Origin: Warburgia ugandensis
Taxonomy: Eukaryota > Streptophyta > Magnoliopsida > Canellales > Canellaceae
Direction: 5' to 3'
DNA: 64,000 bases
Assembly: GCA_035236585.1 (NCBI GenBank)
Contig: CP141136.1
Span: 48,501,136-48,565,135, forward strand
Under the pieces are notes generated by a model. That model searched no databases. It was not told the origin of the DNA and was given only the letters and a program-made list of their open reading frames with translations. Numbering within the stretch: position 1 is the first letter of the stretch; every line of letters starts with the position of its first letter. Below, one piece after another: positions 14,953 through 26,309 of this stretch. Both the position numbers and the translations under genes were made by a program.

Positions 14953-15440
14953 TCCCTCACCCATATCCTGAGATGGTGGTAGCTAAGCCTCTGATCAACC
15001 TTAGAGAGCACCATGGCTTACTACAAATGGTCAAAGAGATCATTGGTATAAGGTAGAGGATACTTATTCTTCACTGTAACCCCATTCATTGACTTATAAT
15101 CGATACACAACTATAAGAAGACATCCTTCACAAATGAGACTTGGGCTCCCCATGGTGATACACTTGGGTATATGAATCCCCAATCCAACAACTCCTGTTA
15201 TTGAACTTTTAGCTCCTCCAATTCTACAGGAGCCATGCAATATGGAACCTTCAAATCCTTGGTGGTAAACTAGGTAGCACCTCATGGAAAACATCACTAA
15301 TCTCACCACATCAATCTCCTTGATCTGAGGCATTGACTCCTCTTGAGTCTCTACATAGGCTAGATAAACCTCACATCCTCTAGACATAAGGCATGCCACT
15401 TGATTAGTAGAGTTAATACTCATGCCAACTATGTTTAATA
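14953..15440 (-). pseudogene. Ty3/gypsy reverse transcriptase, N-terminal part with protease linker
   Basis: Read on the minus strand: SRGCEVYLAYVETQE, the protease-RT linker typical of Tekay-type chromoviruses (KG..AYLAYV.DT), then DVVRLV, a GSPSLICEG region (normally GAPVLFVKKKDG), then CIDYKSMNGVTVKNKYPLP, the DLFDHL block and SKVDQRLSYHHLRI (normally SKIDLRSGYHQLRI). The Asp of the KIDL motif is retained. Stops and frameshifts make it inactive. It joins in order with the protease above and the RT half at 11,490-12,117. Confidence 0.85.
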
Positions 15441-15599
15441 GACTCTAAAAGACCAAGAACTCTCCATCTTAAGTGTATAAAGTTACCTACTTCTTCCTAC
15501 ATCTATTAAATCCATACCTAAGATGATGCCATAGTCATTTGTACTTCGGGACATTAGATAAGCACTAAATCTCTTGGTCAAGATAGACAAAGGTACATC

Positions 15600-15830
15600 A
15601 TGCATAAACTCTTACATGATAACTAGTTCACTTATTAGAATGTAGACATGTAACAAACTCGAATCACCACCCACACTAGATGCAAAATTACTTGATATAA
15701 ATGAAGGAGTAGAATAGGTGTCAATTAAAATGCAAGCATATCTATCAAACACCAAACATGTACCTTCCATGAAACCACTAGAGGTATGGGCTTGATCCAT
15801 AGTTATAGTGAAAAATCATCCCTAACTCTT
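15600..15830 (-). pseudogene. Retrotransposon aspartic protease
   Basis: The minus-strand frame at 15,800-15,612 reads GTCLVFDRYACILIDTYST, then PSFISSNFASSVG. Gypsy proteases read GT..L....A.VLIDPGATHSFVSS.FA, so this is the catalytic Asp loop (ILIDT) with the following Gly-Ala lost (YS). It would cut the Gag-Pol polyprotein. It lies between gag and RT, the normal order. Confidence 0.82.
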
Positions 15831-15859
15831 GTGAACTTGATCCTGGCAAGGCTAAACAT

Positions 15860-16640
15860 CTCTCCTAGCCCTTGGACAATCCCTCACCAAATAGCCCTCC
15901 TACTTACAAAGAAAACATGTGCTATCTTTACCCCAATAGGGTCTACCAAGATGATACCAATGACAACCTGGCACACACGCACACACACTATTATTCTTCT
16001 CTCCTCTTGAACTAGCTAAAGGTTAGCTTAGTAGACTATGCAAAACTCTACCTCACAACAACATCTTCTTTCCCTTCCAAGCTAGCTTATAGGTACTGGG
16101 TTTGCCTTATCCTTAGAAGGATATCTCAAATCCCTCTTTAGAATAGATGCTAATTCCACTACCTTAGACATAGTGATAGACTGGGAGGTTAGAATCTTAC
16201 TCGTCGAGTCAAAGTTCATCCCCCTAACAAAATTTTGGGTTGTCTTTAGCTTTAAACTACACACATCTTGCATAAACTTCTTCAAATAGGTAAACTTTGA
16301 CTCCTACTATACCACAGTCCTAAAGCTCTGAACAACACTCAAGACTTCCCACTCCTTTTTCTCTTGAACATGTGGAGGAAAGAAGTTGTCTATGAAGATG
16401 GCCTTAAACTCTTCCCATGCAATCATATCTCTAACTTCAAAGTAATTGTTCTTAGCTATTCTCCACCACATTGTAGCCTCACCCATCAAAATAAATGTAG
16501 ACACAACCACTTATCGATCCTCTAGCACTCCCATCACCACAAAGATCCTCTCTACATAATATAGCCATGTCAATGCTGGTTCTGGTCCATCTTTGCTAGA
16601 GAACATAGGTTCTGTCCTTCTAAATCTCTCCATGATGTGT
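15860..16640 (-). pseudogene. Family A (chromovirus) gag
   Basis: Minus-strand frames give MERFRRTEPMFS and WLYYVERIFVVMGV, then FILMGEATMWWRIAKNN with WEEFKAIFIDNFFPPHVQ, the capsid core (GEA..WW; TWEEFK..F...YFP). Next come KFMQDVCSLKLK and SKVVELASILKR (normally FVEGLRPDIR / EVVE.AL..E). The zinc knuckle near 15,915-15,960 reads CFLCK*EGYLVRDC: CX2CX4HX4C spacing with the His replaced by Tyr and a stop inside. Gag coats the genomic RNA, and this copy cannot. It belongs to the same minus-strand element as the pol pieces below it. Confidence 0.85.
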
Positions 16641-16970
16641 CCACTATAGGACCCTCATCCTTGAACTGTGCCTCACTAGAGGGTTTTCCCAATCTCCTAG
16701 GAGCCTATAATTGATGCTTCACCCCCTAGAGGAGAAGTTCAACTACATCCTCTGCAATATCATTTATGAACCCAACATTATCATGTGTTCTAGTGGTAGT
16801 CAACCTATCTGTGGGAGGAGGTTGATCTACTCTATGTGTCTTGGGGAGATATCTGAAAGTAACAAAACTCTAATAAGATCCTACTCAACCATTCCTAGTA
16901 AACCTAGACTTGACTCCCTAATTGTTGACATAGATGATTTGCATAGTAGTCTAGTTGTGAACAGTAAGGT

Positions 16971-16987
16971 ACAAGCCTTGATAACAA
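16971..16987 (-). promoter_or_regulatory. Decayed tRNA-Met primer binding site
   Basis: The minus strand reads TTGTTATCAAGGCTTG against the usual TTGGTATCAGAGCTTG. It lies upstream of gag on the minus strand, at the expected 5' LTR/internal junction. Confidence 0.55.
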
Positions 16988-17448
16988 TATATGACATCTT
17001 AATCTTCAGAAATGATTCTTTTGAAAAATCCTTTGTAAAAATAGTGGAATTTCCATAAAAGTTTATTTTAAAGTGTTTGGAAATCATACAATACACTGTT
17101 ACTTTTTTGCAAACCACACTTCAAGACAAGTCACTTCTTCAAACCTTCACATATAATCAATATAGTGTAGAATAGATATGATGTAATAGAAAATCGTCTC
17201 ACAAGATCTATTGGTCACAACCACTATCATCAAACTCATGCTCAATAGTTCCCATTAATATTTATAGTACCAAGGAATGTCAACCCAAAATGTACATCTA
17301 TTACATAAACTATCTATATACAACAAAAACCTATCTAAAGCATCTAAGTGAACTCAACCCATGCATCTCCAAGTCAAGTGCTTGTCTCCTTTGCCTTCCC
17401 TTTTCCCATAGTACTTACTGTACTTGCACTTTGTTAAGTGTTCAATTT
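16988..17448 (-). mobile_element. 5' LTR end of the minus-strand family A element (fragment)
   Basis: Between the primer site and the family B LTR start the minus strand shows AATAAACTTTTATGGAAATTCC, compared with AATAAAAGTATATTCC..ATGGAATTTT near the end of the other family A LTRs, and it ends ATGTCATA before the primer site. The rest was displaced by the family B element at 17,449. The short ORFs on either strand here have no recognisable motif. Confidence 0.45.
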
Positions 17449-19853
17449 TGTCTAAAAAAGTACCGAATTAGTGGCCCATGCATTATAAAGTATAGTGTTA
17501 TTTTTTAGGTTTTATAGAAATCTGTAACACATGCATTTTTGACACAATAATTCAAAAGTTAGTTATTTTGCAAGATTTAGAAGCTAAGCTAGAGTAACTA
17601 TTTTATTTTTCATAATTTTATAAGATTTAATTAGGGGTTTTCATATTTTATAGGTGTTGAGAAAGTGATCCAATGACCAAATCAAGTAAGATGGGGATTA
17701 AAATCCAGATCAAAGGAGAGACTCGGGGCCATTCCCAACATTTCAAAGCTTGATCAAGTTTCAAGACCATCCTAGGGCAAGTGAAAGAAGCAATTGAAAA
17801 CATCAAAGCTAGCTAAAATAGTCCATGCAACAAACCACACATTTCCATCACTTTGCATGATAATTGGAGCCATGCATGAGGTTTCCTAGTCTAACAAGGA
17901 AACCTAAGTAAGCCGAGCCATTCAAGCCATCAAGCAATGAGCCATCAAAGTGAGCCACCCAACCACATGGGGGGGCATGCCACATGGACTCACATGATTG
18001 GAGGATCAATTCAAGCAATTATCCTAGGTTAAAAATGTAATTTTCAAAGGATAATTTGAAGGTTTTGAGAGAAAATTGTAATTGGTAAGATGATTATGCA
18101 TAGGTGGACCAATCAAGAGAGAACAACCCACTTTTCATTTCCATTTCTCATCCTTTTTAGTAGCCCAATTAGAGTTCCAAATAATTTTTTCTTAAGGAGG
18201 AAGGCACCTTCCTAAAAAGGTGACACCTCCCCCATGCTTAGTTGTCACATTAAGTGGTTTCCTAAATGGGAAACTCATAGACCTTAGTCACACGCAAAAC
18301 ACCTCAGACCCTAGATGCTTTTCCAATATTTCCTACCATTTTCCTTTCAATTTTCTCTCTTTTCCAATAGCCAAACCATGTATTTAGAAGATAGGGAGCT
18401 CCATGCCACCTTCTTAAAAAGGTGATGCATACTGGCTTTCTAAATATATGGCAGCCACCATGATGTAATCTTGCTTACCTCATTCTTCCACCTCACTCTC
18501 CACTAACTTTCCTCATTGAAACTTAGATCTAGATCCATTTTCCTTTACTAGAGTAAGCTTCATTCAATTGCAAACCCATCCATCTATAAAGCTCCACGCA
18601 TTCCATTTTTTCCAAGTAGAGGTTTTGCGAGAAAACCTTGAAAGTAACACTCTTGCCTGAAATCTTTTGGGCTTTAGACTTTGCACTTCTTATGGCTGTT
18701 CTTCCTTTAGATTCTCAAATATTTTCTTTTCTTTTTTCCCTTTAATTCTAGGTTAGTAGTTTGATTTCAATTCTTTCTCTCATACTTAGTTTTGTGGATA
18801 AGTTTCACATGCATAATTCCTCCTAGCTTTCCCTTAGCTTCTTGCTTCAATCTTCTTAGTTTTTCTTGCTCATTCATCAAAGATCCAAGTTATTTATGCT
18901 CTGATGGTAACAACTAAGAGGCAAAGTAGCTTGAATCCTTGCTTCCATTCCTTGATTTGCACATTTTTTCACTTGATTTTTTGAGCCAGTTTTAAGTGTC
19001 TTTTTCTTTAACTAGTGCCCATCATTCAAGCCTTCTTTTCTCTTGAGAGTCTTACTTACATATCATATATTTTTATTTGGAGTGAATTGGAATGTGTTTT
19101 AGCTTTGATTTGAATCAAGTTAGTTCATGAAAAGTTCACAATTTCAAGATTCACACATATGTATTATGCACACCATATGGGGTGAATTTTGCCTTTTGTT
19201 TCAATAAAGCTATTTAAAGTTCTTGGTAATACTTGTTTTGTAATATTAAACTAATTTAGATCTTGATGTTATCTTGCATAAAATTGCATGTTCAATTGCT
19301 TTCCATGCTTGGTTTAATTTGAGTTTCTTAAGTACTTAAAATGTTGAGTCTTTCCATTCAATCTTCATGTTTAGTTTTCACAGTCCATACACCTTATTTG
19401 ATTGATTTCTTTGGAACCCATTTAGCTTTTTAGGTTATTTATTTAGTGCATTGGTTAGATCTCATCTTAGTAAGCTTTTCATTAAAATTTTTGGATAATC
19501 CATAACTCATGAACCATGCGAACCAGCCCATGGATCATGTGATGGGACTTGGGTAAATCCTCTTTAAGTCTTAATTGATTGATTGTTAGTTAGGTAAGTT
19601 TCTAATTTCAATTCTTATCTTTATTTTTAGCAATTTCCCTTTAGTTGTAGGTTCTAATTTAGTGCTTGTTTCCCATTTTGTCTTGTTAAAGTCCTAGTTT
19701 AATTTAAAACCCATTCACTTTGGCCAAAATAAGAAACTTAAATAAGATCAAATCAATTGAAAATTTATTGAGATTCCTCATTGGATCAGCCTCTCTTGTG
19801 TGCAATATTGCTTTGATTAATGTGCTTACAAGTATGATTAAAGATATAATAAG
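17449..19853 (+). mobile_element. 5' LTR of Athila/Tat-like (family B) element
   Basis: Starts TGTCTAAAAAAGTACCGAATTAG and is colinear with the LTR at 12,118. It ends just before a primer-binding-like site at 19,857. The 3' end carries GAGATTCCTCATTGGATCAGCC and GTGCTTACAAGTA, also present at the ends of the copies at 14,951 and 44,393. No ORF of note. Length about 2.4 kb. Confidence 0.82.
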
Positions 19854-19856
19854 TTT

Positions 19857-19874
19857 TGGCATCATTACTAGGGA
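19857..19874 (+). promoter_or_regulatory. Decayed tRNA-Asp primer binding site
   Basis: TGGCATCATTACTAGGGA compared with TGGCGCCGTTGCCGGGGA, the complement of the plant tRNA-Asp 3' end used by Athila/Tat-type elements. All six differences are C to T or G to A. Confidence 0.85.
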
Positions 19875-21029
19875 AACTCAATAGATTTGTGATTGGATCT
19901 TTGTTTAGATTGTTTATCTTTAGTCGTCATTTTAGGTTGTATTAGATTAGGATTTTTGTTTATTTTGCATCGTTTGTTAATTCCTCACAAATTGACCATC
20001 TTTCTTATTTTGTGAGAGGGGAATCTGGTAAGGAGCGTAGTGATCTTGTCGGTCGATGCTTTATCAAATTAGGATTTAATTTTCTTAGATTAACTTTTGA
20101 CTGAACTTGTAGTGAGGCCCCATTGTAATTTGTGATTATTTATTTTATTATAAATGGGTTGTAATAATACATGGCAAGTGTGGGGTATTGTGGCCAGCAC
20201 TTGATCTTCATCAAAAACCCTACTGTACACTTCTCTTACTCACTTTTATTTTCTTAATGTAGTTGCATTTATTGAAGTTTTCTTATTAGTTGGTAGTATA
20301 ATTCATATAGGTTAGGGTCATTGATTATACTTATTGCATCTTATTTAGGATTGTTGCATTAGTTTGTACCTATTTAACAAAGGTGACTTTATTAGATAGC
20401 ATATGGGTGAGCATTAGTTTCCTTTCCTTGTATTGCATTGCATGTTTACTACTTTATGGTGGATGGAACACATTGATAGAAAGGGTCCCACAGGAACCGT
20501 CATAAGATAAGTACTAGATTTCATCACTAGATCCTTGGCTAGACTAGGTAATCAATTTAATTCCTTGTATGTTCCCTGTCCCAACCCTTAAAAGCTTAAA
20601 ATAAAATCAATTAGCAAGATAATTAGGGTTTTGCACTTGTAGGACACTTTTAGAAAGAGGAGATCTATTGTCACTTTAATGTCTTCTGACCATCATGGTT
20701 CTAGTGGGCATCCAAAATCCAAGTGGTTCTCCCACACCTATTGTTGACAGATGTTGAGGTTTAAACACCTCTTTCCATGAGAATTGTATTAAGCACTTTA
20801 GGGCAGAACCTAATTGGTAAGCAATAGTCGAGCCTAGATAAAGGAGTAACTATTTAGATATAAGTCTAAAAGTTATCACCCTATAAATGGATAAAGAATA
20901 TCAAAACAGCTCATTTTTTAACCTTAAGGATTGTTTGTTTGGTCATAATTTAGTTTTAGGAGTCATATTTATAGTTAGGTTGTATCATTTAGATAGGTTT
21001 TTGTTGTAGTGCATGAAAGGTGGTCAATC
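19875..21029 (+). other. 5' leader of Athila/Tat-like element
   Basis: Untranslated leader between primer site and gag, with no ORF. It contains a foldback-like segment (20,212-20,633) that recurs inverted at 45,590-45,995, and from about 20,590 to 20,900 a stretch colinear with part of the family A LTR (28,925-29,220). Confidence 0.6.
20212..20633. repeat. Segment with inverted ends, second copy at 45,590-45,995
   Basis: Begins CAAAAACCCTACTG and ends ATTAGGGTTTTG. The ends are diverged inverted repeats. The central 300 bases (for example CTTTATGGTGGATGGAACA and GACTAGATTTCATCAC-like blocks) recur in opposite orientation at 45,600-45,920. Confidence 0.6.
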
Positions 21030-21249
21030 TCAACACAGAGTTAGTACCATTATATCCTTACGTTGAACGTACCCATAAGCAAGGTGTAAGAAATCAAAAT
21101 CCAAACCCCATGGTAGATCCACCAGCTGAATTTGACCACAAGGGTATTAGATATTTCTATGTGCTGCCCTAGTTAAATACTCTATCATGCATCACCTTAC
21201 CACCCAATAATGCAGATCACTTTGAACTTAAACTTGGAGACATTTAATT
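21030..21249 (+). pseudogene. Athila/Tat-like gag, piece 1 (N-terminal)
   Basis: The plus-strand frame reads GVRNQNPNPMVDPPAEFD, a short region with one stop, then ITLPPNNADHFELKLGDI. The PP..A.HFELKP..I pattern is a hallmark of Athila/Tat gag N-termini. It is interrupted at 21,250 by the family A solo LTR and resumes at 25,443. Gag would form the virus-like particle of the element. Confidence 0.8.
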
Positions 21250-24200
21250 TGTAATGGCCTTAAATTTTTGTAACTTATTAAGGCAAATTAATAAAGTTTG
21301 AACTTTTAGAAATTCTGGGCTGGAATATTAGGTTATTGAAAATTCTCTTTTTATGGAGATTATATCATGAATTAAAACATAGAAATTATGGATGTACTTG
21401 GAAAATTGATCAAAACAACATTAAGTACGTTAAATTCTGAGTTAAAATGAAAATTCCTTAATTTTCTCCATTTGGGGGTAAAATAGTAATTTACCCATAT
21501 TCCATATCCAAGAAATAAGACCTCAATATTCATGAAGTACTTAGAAATACGATTCCAACGCCACTAAGTATGCTCGATTCTGAGTTCGGACAAATATTGC
21601 CTATTATTCTCCAATTTTGGAGTTCAAAGGGCAAAAACGTCTTTTTACATAAAAGTGGGGCCCACAAAGTGGGCCAACATTCTAGAAGCAACAATAATTG
21701 CTCAGTGCATTATTTTTGGTAGTGGACAATGTAGTGGAGATTGTTCAGCCTCTCTTGTGTGCAATATAGCCACTACAGTATATGCAAAATCCCCAAATCA
21801 ATTTCACGATCCAATGGTTCCAACAACAGAAAATCACAAAAACGGGGACAATCGGGCTATATTATCATCAACCAGTAATTCTCTCAAATTGAGCATCAAA
21901 TATATGTTTTTTCTCCAATCAGGTTAGTGGAACTACTTCCCACACAAATTTATTATGGTTTAGTGTAATTTTTATTTTTCTGTAATTTAATTTGAATGAA
22001 AAATGGTAAAAATAAAGTAAATACTAGAGCCTTCAATTTATGGTGATAGAGAGTTCAGATGAAAATTCTGAGCTTTCCAATTGATCTAGAAGGGTCCAAA
22101 ACCCTAGGGTACAATTTTCAAGAAAATCTAACAAGGTTTGGACCCTCAATTGAGAGAGATTAATTCTACTGGGCCCAGATTGGCCCAGATCAAATCTGAA
22201 CCCTAGGAACGGCTGTAAACTTCAATTTAAGATTGTGGAGTCATATGAAATCCAAATTGAGATCAGAAAGAAGCTATGGAAAGCTTGTAATGTCTAGTTT
22301 CTAATGAAGTCATAATATTTCTAAAAATTATTTCTGTATTTTGGAAATAAGTGTCCAATTTCTAAGATCTTCAAGATCTGAGGTGATCAGATCTTGGAAA
22401 TTTATTTTAATGATGATATAATAATGTAATAAAGTAATATCTATGGTTAACTTGGACAGATCTTGGATAAATTATGGGATCTGCCCTTTATGGTAGAAAA
22501 ACCCTAAAATAAAAATAAAAAAATACAAAGGGACCCACTTGATCAATGAGATCAAGTATGATCAGATCCTTGGGATGGATTAAATGGATGATATTATGAT
22601 GAAATCAAGTTAGATCATGGATGAAATGTGACAAAATCAAGTGGATATGATTTTTGGATCTTAATGGATTAAAAGCCTTAAAGGTAATTAAAACCTTTGA
22701 TTTAAAGGAAAACACCTAAGATTTAATGGTTGGATCATATTTAAAGGCTTATAATAATCTTAATATAATTACTTTAATTGTCTTTTATTGGATATAGAAC
22801 TGTAAATGTGATTTATATTATAAGTTTTAATTGTCTTTTATTGGACATAAAGGTGTAAATGTGATTTATGTTCTAAGTTAGAAAGCATGATAGTGTAATC
22901 TTTAAATTTTAGTATGATATGCCCTAAATGAGTAATTTTTTAGTAGATTTGATTATCTTAGGATCATGTTAGTGTAAATTAGATATTTAAACATGATTCC
23001 ATTAAGATAGAAGTACAATTTTATGTATTTCATAACTTAGGATCATGTTAGTTTTATTTCACTAGCTTAAGTTACATTCATAGGAAGAATGTTAGTATAT
23101 AGTTGTTAAACTTATATTTGATTTATGCTTTCAAGTTTATGATTTACTTATTGTCAAATTTTATTCAATTGTTAAGTAGTTGTTAAGATATAAGGAGCAT
23201 AAATCACCAAAAATATAAACTAATGAAATATAGAGATTCATGGACAACTAAAGATGAATGATTTAATAAGGGCTATAGTTAGTAGGATAATATAAGGAAT
23301 GATTTATCATTTCCTTGGCCCAAAGTAGGAAAATAATGAACATCCATGGATGACATTGTGCATATCCATGGAAATTAATTAAAATCAATTAGAGAAGGGA
23401 CTTAAGGTAAAGAGCTCATAGGAACCTTGTCAAAGGTTAAGCTAGTACCACTCTAGTGGACTCTAAACATTGTGGTTAGAGGGAGTATATAAGAGCCAAG
23501 TGTTTTTCCCTCACCTCCCGTTGACGTAAGAGAGGTCTAAATGCCTCCTTACATGAGGGTTGTATTAACCACTTTTTGAGCAGACTTTAACTGGTAAGTA
23601 CTAGTCATCTTGAAATAAGGAGGAGTTGTCTAGTAATAGGAAGAAATAAATTATCTTAACCAAGTAAGACACTAACTGGTTGAATAATAATAAGAACATA
23701 AAAAGATAGCAAATTATCTAACCCTAATAAAAATAGTAAGTAAGATAAGGATGATCAAACAAGATGAGATCTTGTATGATAAAAAATAATAAGGAAAAAG
23801 AAACATCAATGTAAATTAGATTGTTATGTATGATATAGATAGTATTTGTATAGATGATATTAAACCCATTGATATATGATATTCAAGGAAGAAAGATTCA
23901 GATCATCCTACATAAGGATGATCAAAAGACCATGTAGTATGTACCCTTGATTAAAAAAATGACATTATACATATGATTTGACAGATATATGTTGATCGAG
24001 ACTATGGCAGATTTCAAGGAGTAAGAATATCTTATTGAGGTAGGTGGATTATTAAGAATGCCCTTACATGAAGATACATGTCTAATACATGATCTTATGT
24101 TTTGAAGTATTGACATGTATGATACCAATATATTAAGGTAAATACCTCAAATTGAAATATGATCCAACCAAATGATGAGGAAAATAAGTATTAAATGGTT

Positions 24201-25437
24201 AAGTTGAGAATTGAGAACAACCCTAAGTGAATAGGAAAGTAGAAAATATTCCAGCACTAGATAAACAGACAGATAGTCTGATATGTATAAGTATTATTTT
24301 ACATACAAGCTTGGAGGCTTGTGGTTTTGTTTTAAATAGGCATAGGCATGGGGATGCTATGCTAGGAGAGTTAAGAGGGTTTGGCCACCCACTCTCTGAA
24401 ACTTGATGGTATTGAATACCAAGCCTAAGAAAGGCTAAAAGTCGGGTGGGGCAATTATAGGAAGGCCACCACTGTGATAGCCATGGTCCTCCCATATGGA
24501 CATGGATATTGTAATTTCCACTGAGAATGGTATAAGTGGATTATTGAACAGTTATCCGGGCACGCTGTATGGATCAGACTGCAAGCATAGTAGTCTTTGA
24601 TTATTTTGCATTATGATGCATATGAAATTGGCATAGTGAAATGCCTTAAGGGATGGCATGACGAAATGCCAGGTAATTGTAAATTACCAATATTTTTCCC
24701 AAGAAGGGAAAATCTCAGTATAGTAATTGGCTAAGATACAAATCTCCTATAATGAAAGGAGTTGATCAGTTTTGTATGGAAATGATTATTGATTATTTTT
24801 ACAATTTTAACAGATTTGTTCTTATATACTATGTATGTATAAAGGTGAACACAAATGACAAGGAAATGAGATGTTCCTATCAATAATAGTGGTCTCTGAA
24901 TGTGTTTATGATAGAATGAATTATGGGATAAATGAATATTGAGATTCTACTGTCAATAACTTACATTCTCATCCCCTACCAAGCATAGCTTGCTGAGATA
25001 TTGTAAATGTTCGAATGTTTACAATATCTCAGATACATATAAGGAGACTTAGGAGCTCAAGACTTGAAGAACTATTGAAGAATAAGTAATAAGGGTATAT
25101 CCCTTGAAACATTGTATTGAGAGCATGTATTGTATTTAGAACTTTGTAATTTGAATTGTGTATTTGGACAAGTATTGTAAGGATACAATGGGTTGTATAC
25201 TGTGAACCACTGGATGGATCCTGGAAGTTTAATAAAATCATATTCCTTCAATGGAATTTTATTTTGTACACAAATTGTACTTATGTTATGTATGAAGTGA
25301 TGACTTGGGTTTTCAAAACAAGTTTTAAAATAAAAGAATTTTCACTGCTTTGTTTTGCGAAATTTTTTTGCTGAGGGGACACCCTTGCCTTTGAAAAATA
25401 TATTATAAAATGTGTTTCAAAAACCCGGGTCGTCACA
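21250..25437 (+). mobile_element. Family A solo LTR with perfect TSD (TAATT)
   Basis: Starts TGTAATGGCC, ends ACCCGGGTCGTCACA, 4,188 bp, flanked by TAATT at 21,245-21,249 and 25,438-25,442. No internal region remains, so the element was lost by LTR-LTR recombination. The block order matches the other family A LTRs: splice-donor-like CAG/GTTAGT at 21,920, GAAAGAAGCTATGGAAAGCTTG, CACTTGATCAATGAGATCAAG, hairpin at 24,993-25,032, AATAAA at 25,231. The promoter part with its TATA box is replaced by unrelated filler (about 21,676-21,790), and the CpG-rich cassette is missing. Confidence 0.96.
24993..25032 (+). promoter_or_regulatory. Conserved LTR hairpin (15-bp perfect stem)
   Basis: CTGAGATATTGTAAA, a 10-base loop, then TTTACAATATCTCAG. 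The same hairpin lies at the same LTR position in the other family A copies that retain this part. Role unknown. Confidence 0.85.
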
Positions 25438-25442
25438 TAATT

Positions 25443-25802
25443 ACTTCCAACATTCTATGGTTGTGAAAGAAAGGATCCATACCTACATATCAAGGAATTT
25501 TTTAATATCTATGCTACATTCAAATTCCAAAATGTCTCAAATGATTCTACTAGACTTAGGTAGTCTCCTTTCTCATTGAAAGATAAGGCCAAATGATTGC
25601 TGAATTCTTTACACCGGTTCCATTGCCACATGGGACTAATTGCCTAAAATGTTCTTGAAGAAATTCTTCACTATCCATAAGACAGATGCCCTTCATAGGG
25701 AGATTATTAATTTCTAGCAAAAAGACGTTGAGAAATATTATGAATGCTAGGAAAGGTGGAATGAATTGTTGTAAAGGTGCCCCCACCATGGATTTTAATA
25801 AG
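25443..25802 (+). pseudogene. Athila/Tat-like gag, piece 2 (middle)
   Basis: Read through frameshifts it gives GSIATWD*LPKMFLKKFF, then KTDALHREIINF and YYECWERWNELL*RCPHHGF. Athila/Tat gags read GSITTWEEL..KFLKKFFP..KT..LR.EI..F.Q...E..YE.WERFK.LL..CPHHGF, so the match is clear. It continues piece 1 across the family A solo LTR. After CPHHGF a family B LTR begins, and the next residues (FEK..) are found at 44,396. Confidence 0.85.
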
Positions 25803-26309
25803 TGTTTACTTTTGCAAAAAAACCACCCAATTAGATTCCCATGTTTTACAACTTATAGGGGTAAATTAAGGTTTTTAGACCAAAATTCGTAACACATGCA
25901 TTTTTTACCTAATAACACAAAAGTTTTTTATTTTGTAGCCTAAAATCTAATCCAAGGTAAGTATGTTATTAATCATATTGTTCTAAGATTTAATTAGAGT
26001 TTTTCACTTTTTGTAGGAAGTATGATGGTGATCTGACAATCGAGATCGATAGTGATGAAATTGAAGATCAAGATCAAACGATCGAGTGAAAGCCTCAAAA
26101 TAATTCTTTCAACATAAACCAAAAGTCAAGATCATCTTATGGACCAGTAATGGATGCAATTAAAGGAGTTTAAGATGGCTAAAGTGGGCCCATGAAGTAA
26201 GCCATGCATTATCATCATCTTTGCATGGATGTCACTTAAGCCCCCTGGGCCATATAAGCCAGAAAAAGGTGGCAGGCTAAGGAATTCAAGCCAAATCATA
26301 CAAGCCACT
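25803..26309 (+). mobile_element. Family B LTR, 5' fragment
   Basis: Starts near TGTTTACTTTTGC / TGCAAAAAAACC..CAATTAG and runs colinear with the LTR starts at 12,118 and 17,449 (ACACATGCATTTTT, TTTAATTAG, TTTTTGTAGGAAGTATGA). It is cut at 26,310 by the family A array. Its 3' end appears at 44,291-44,393. Confidence 0.78.

Noticed and set aside
16711..17117. Overlapping ORFs on both strands (115 and 78 codons)
   Set aside because: They fall in the primer-site and LTR-end region of the minus-strand element and show no motif.
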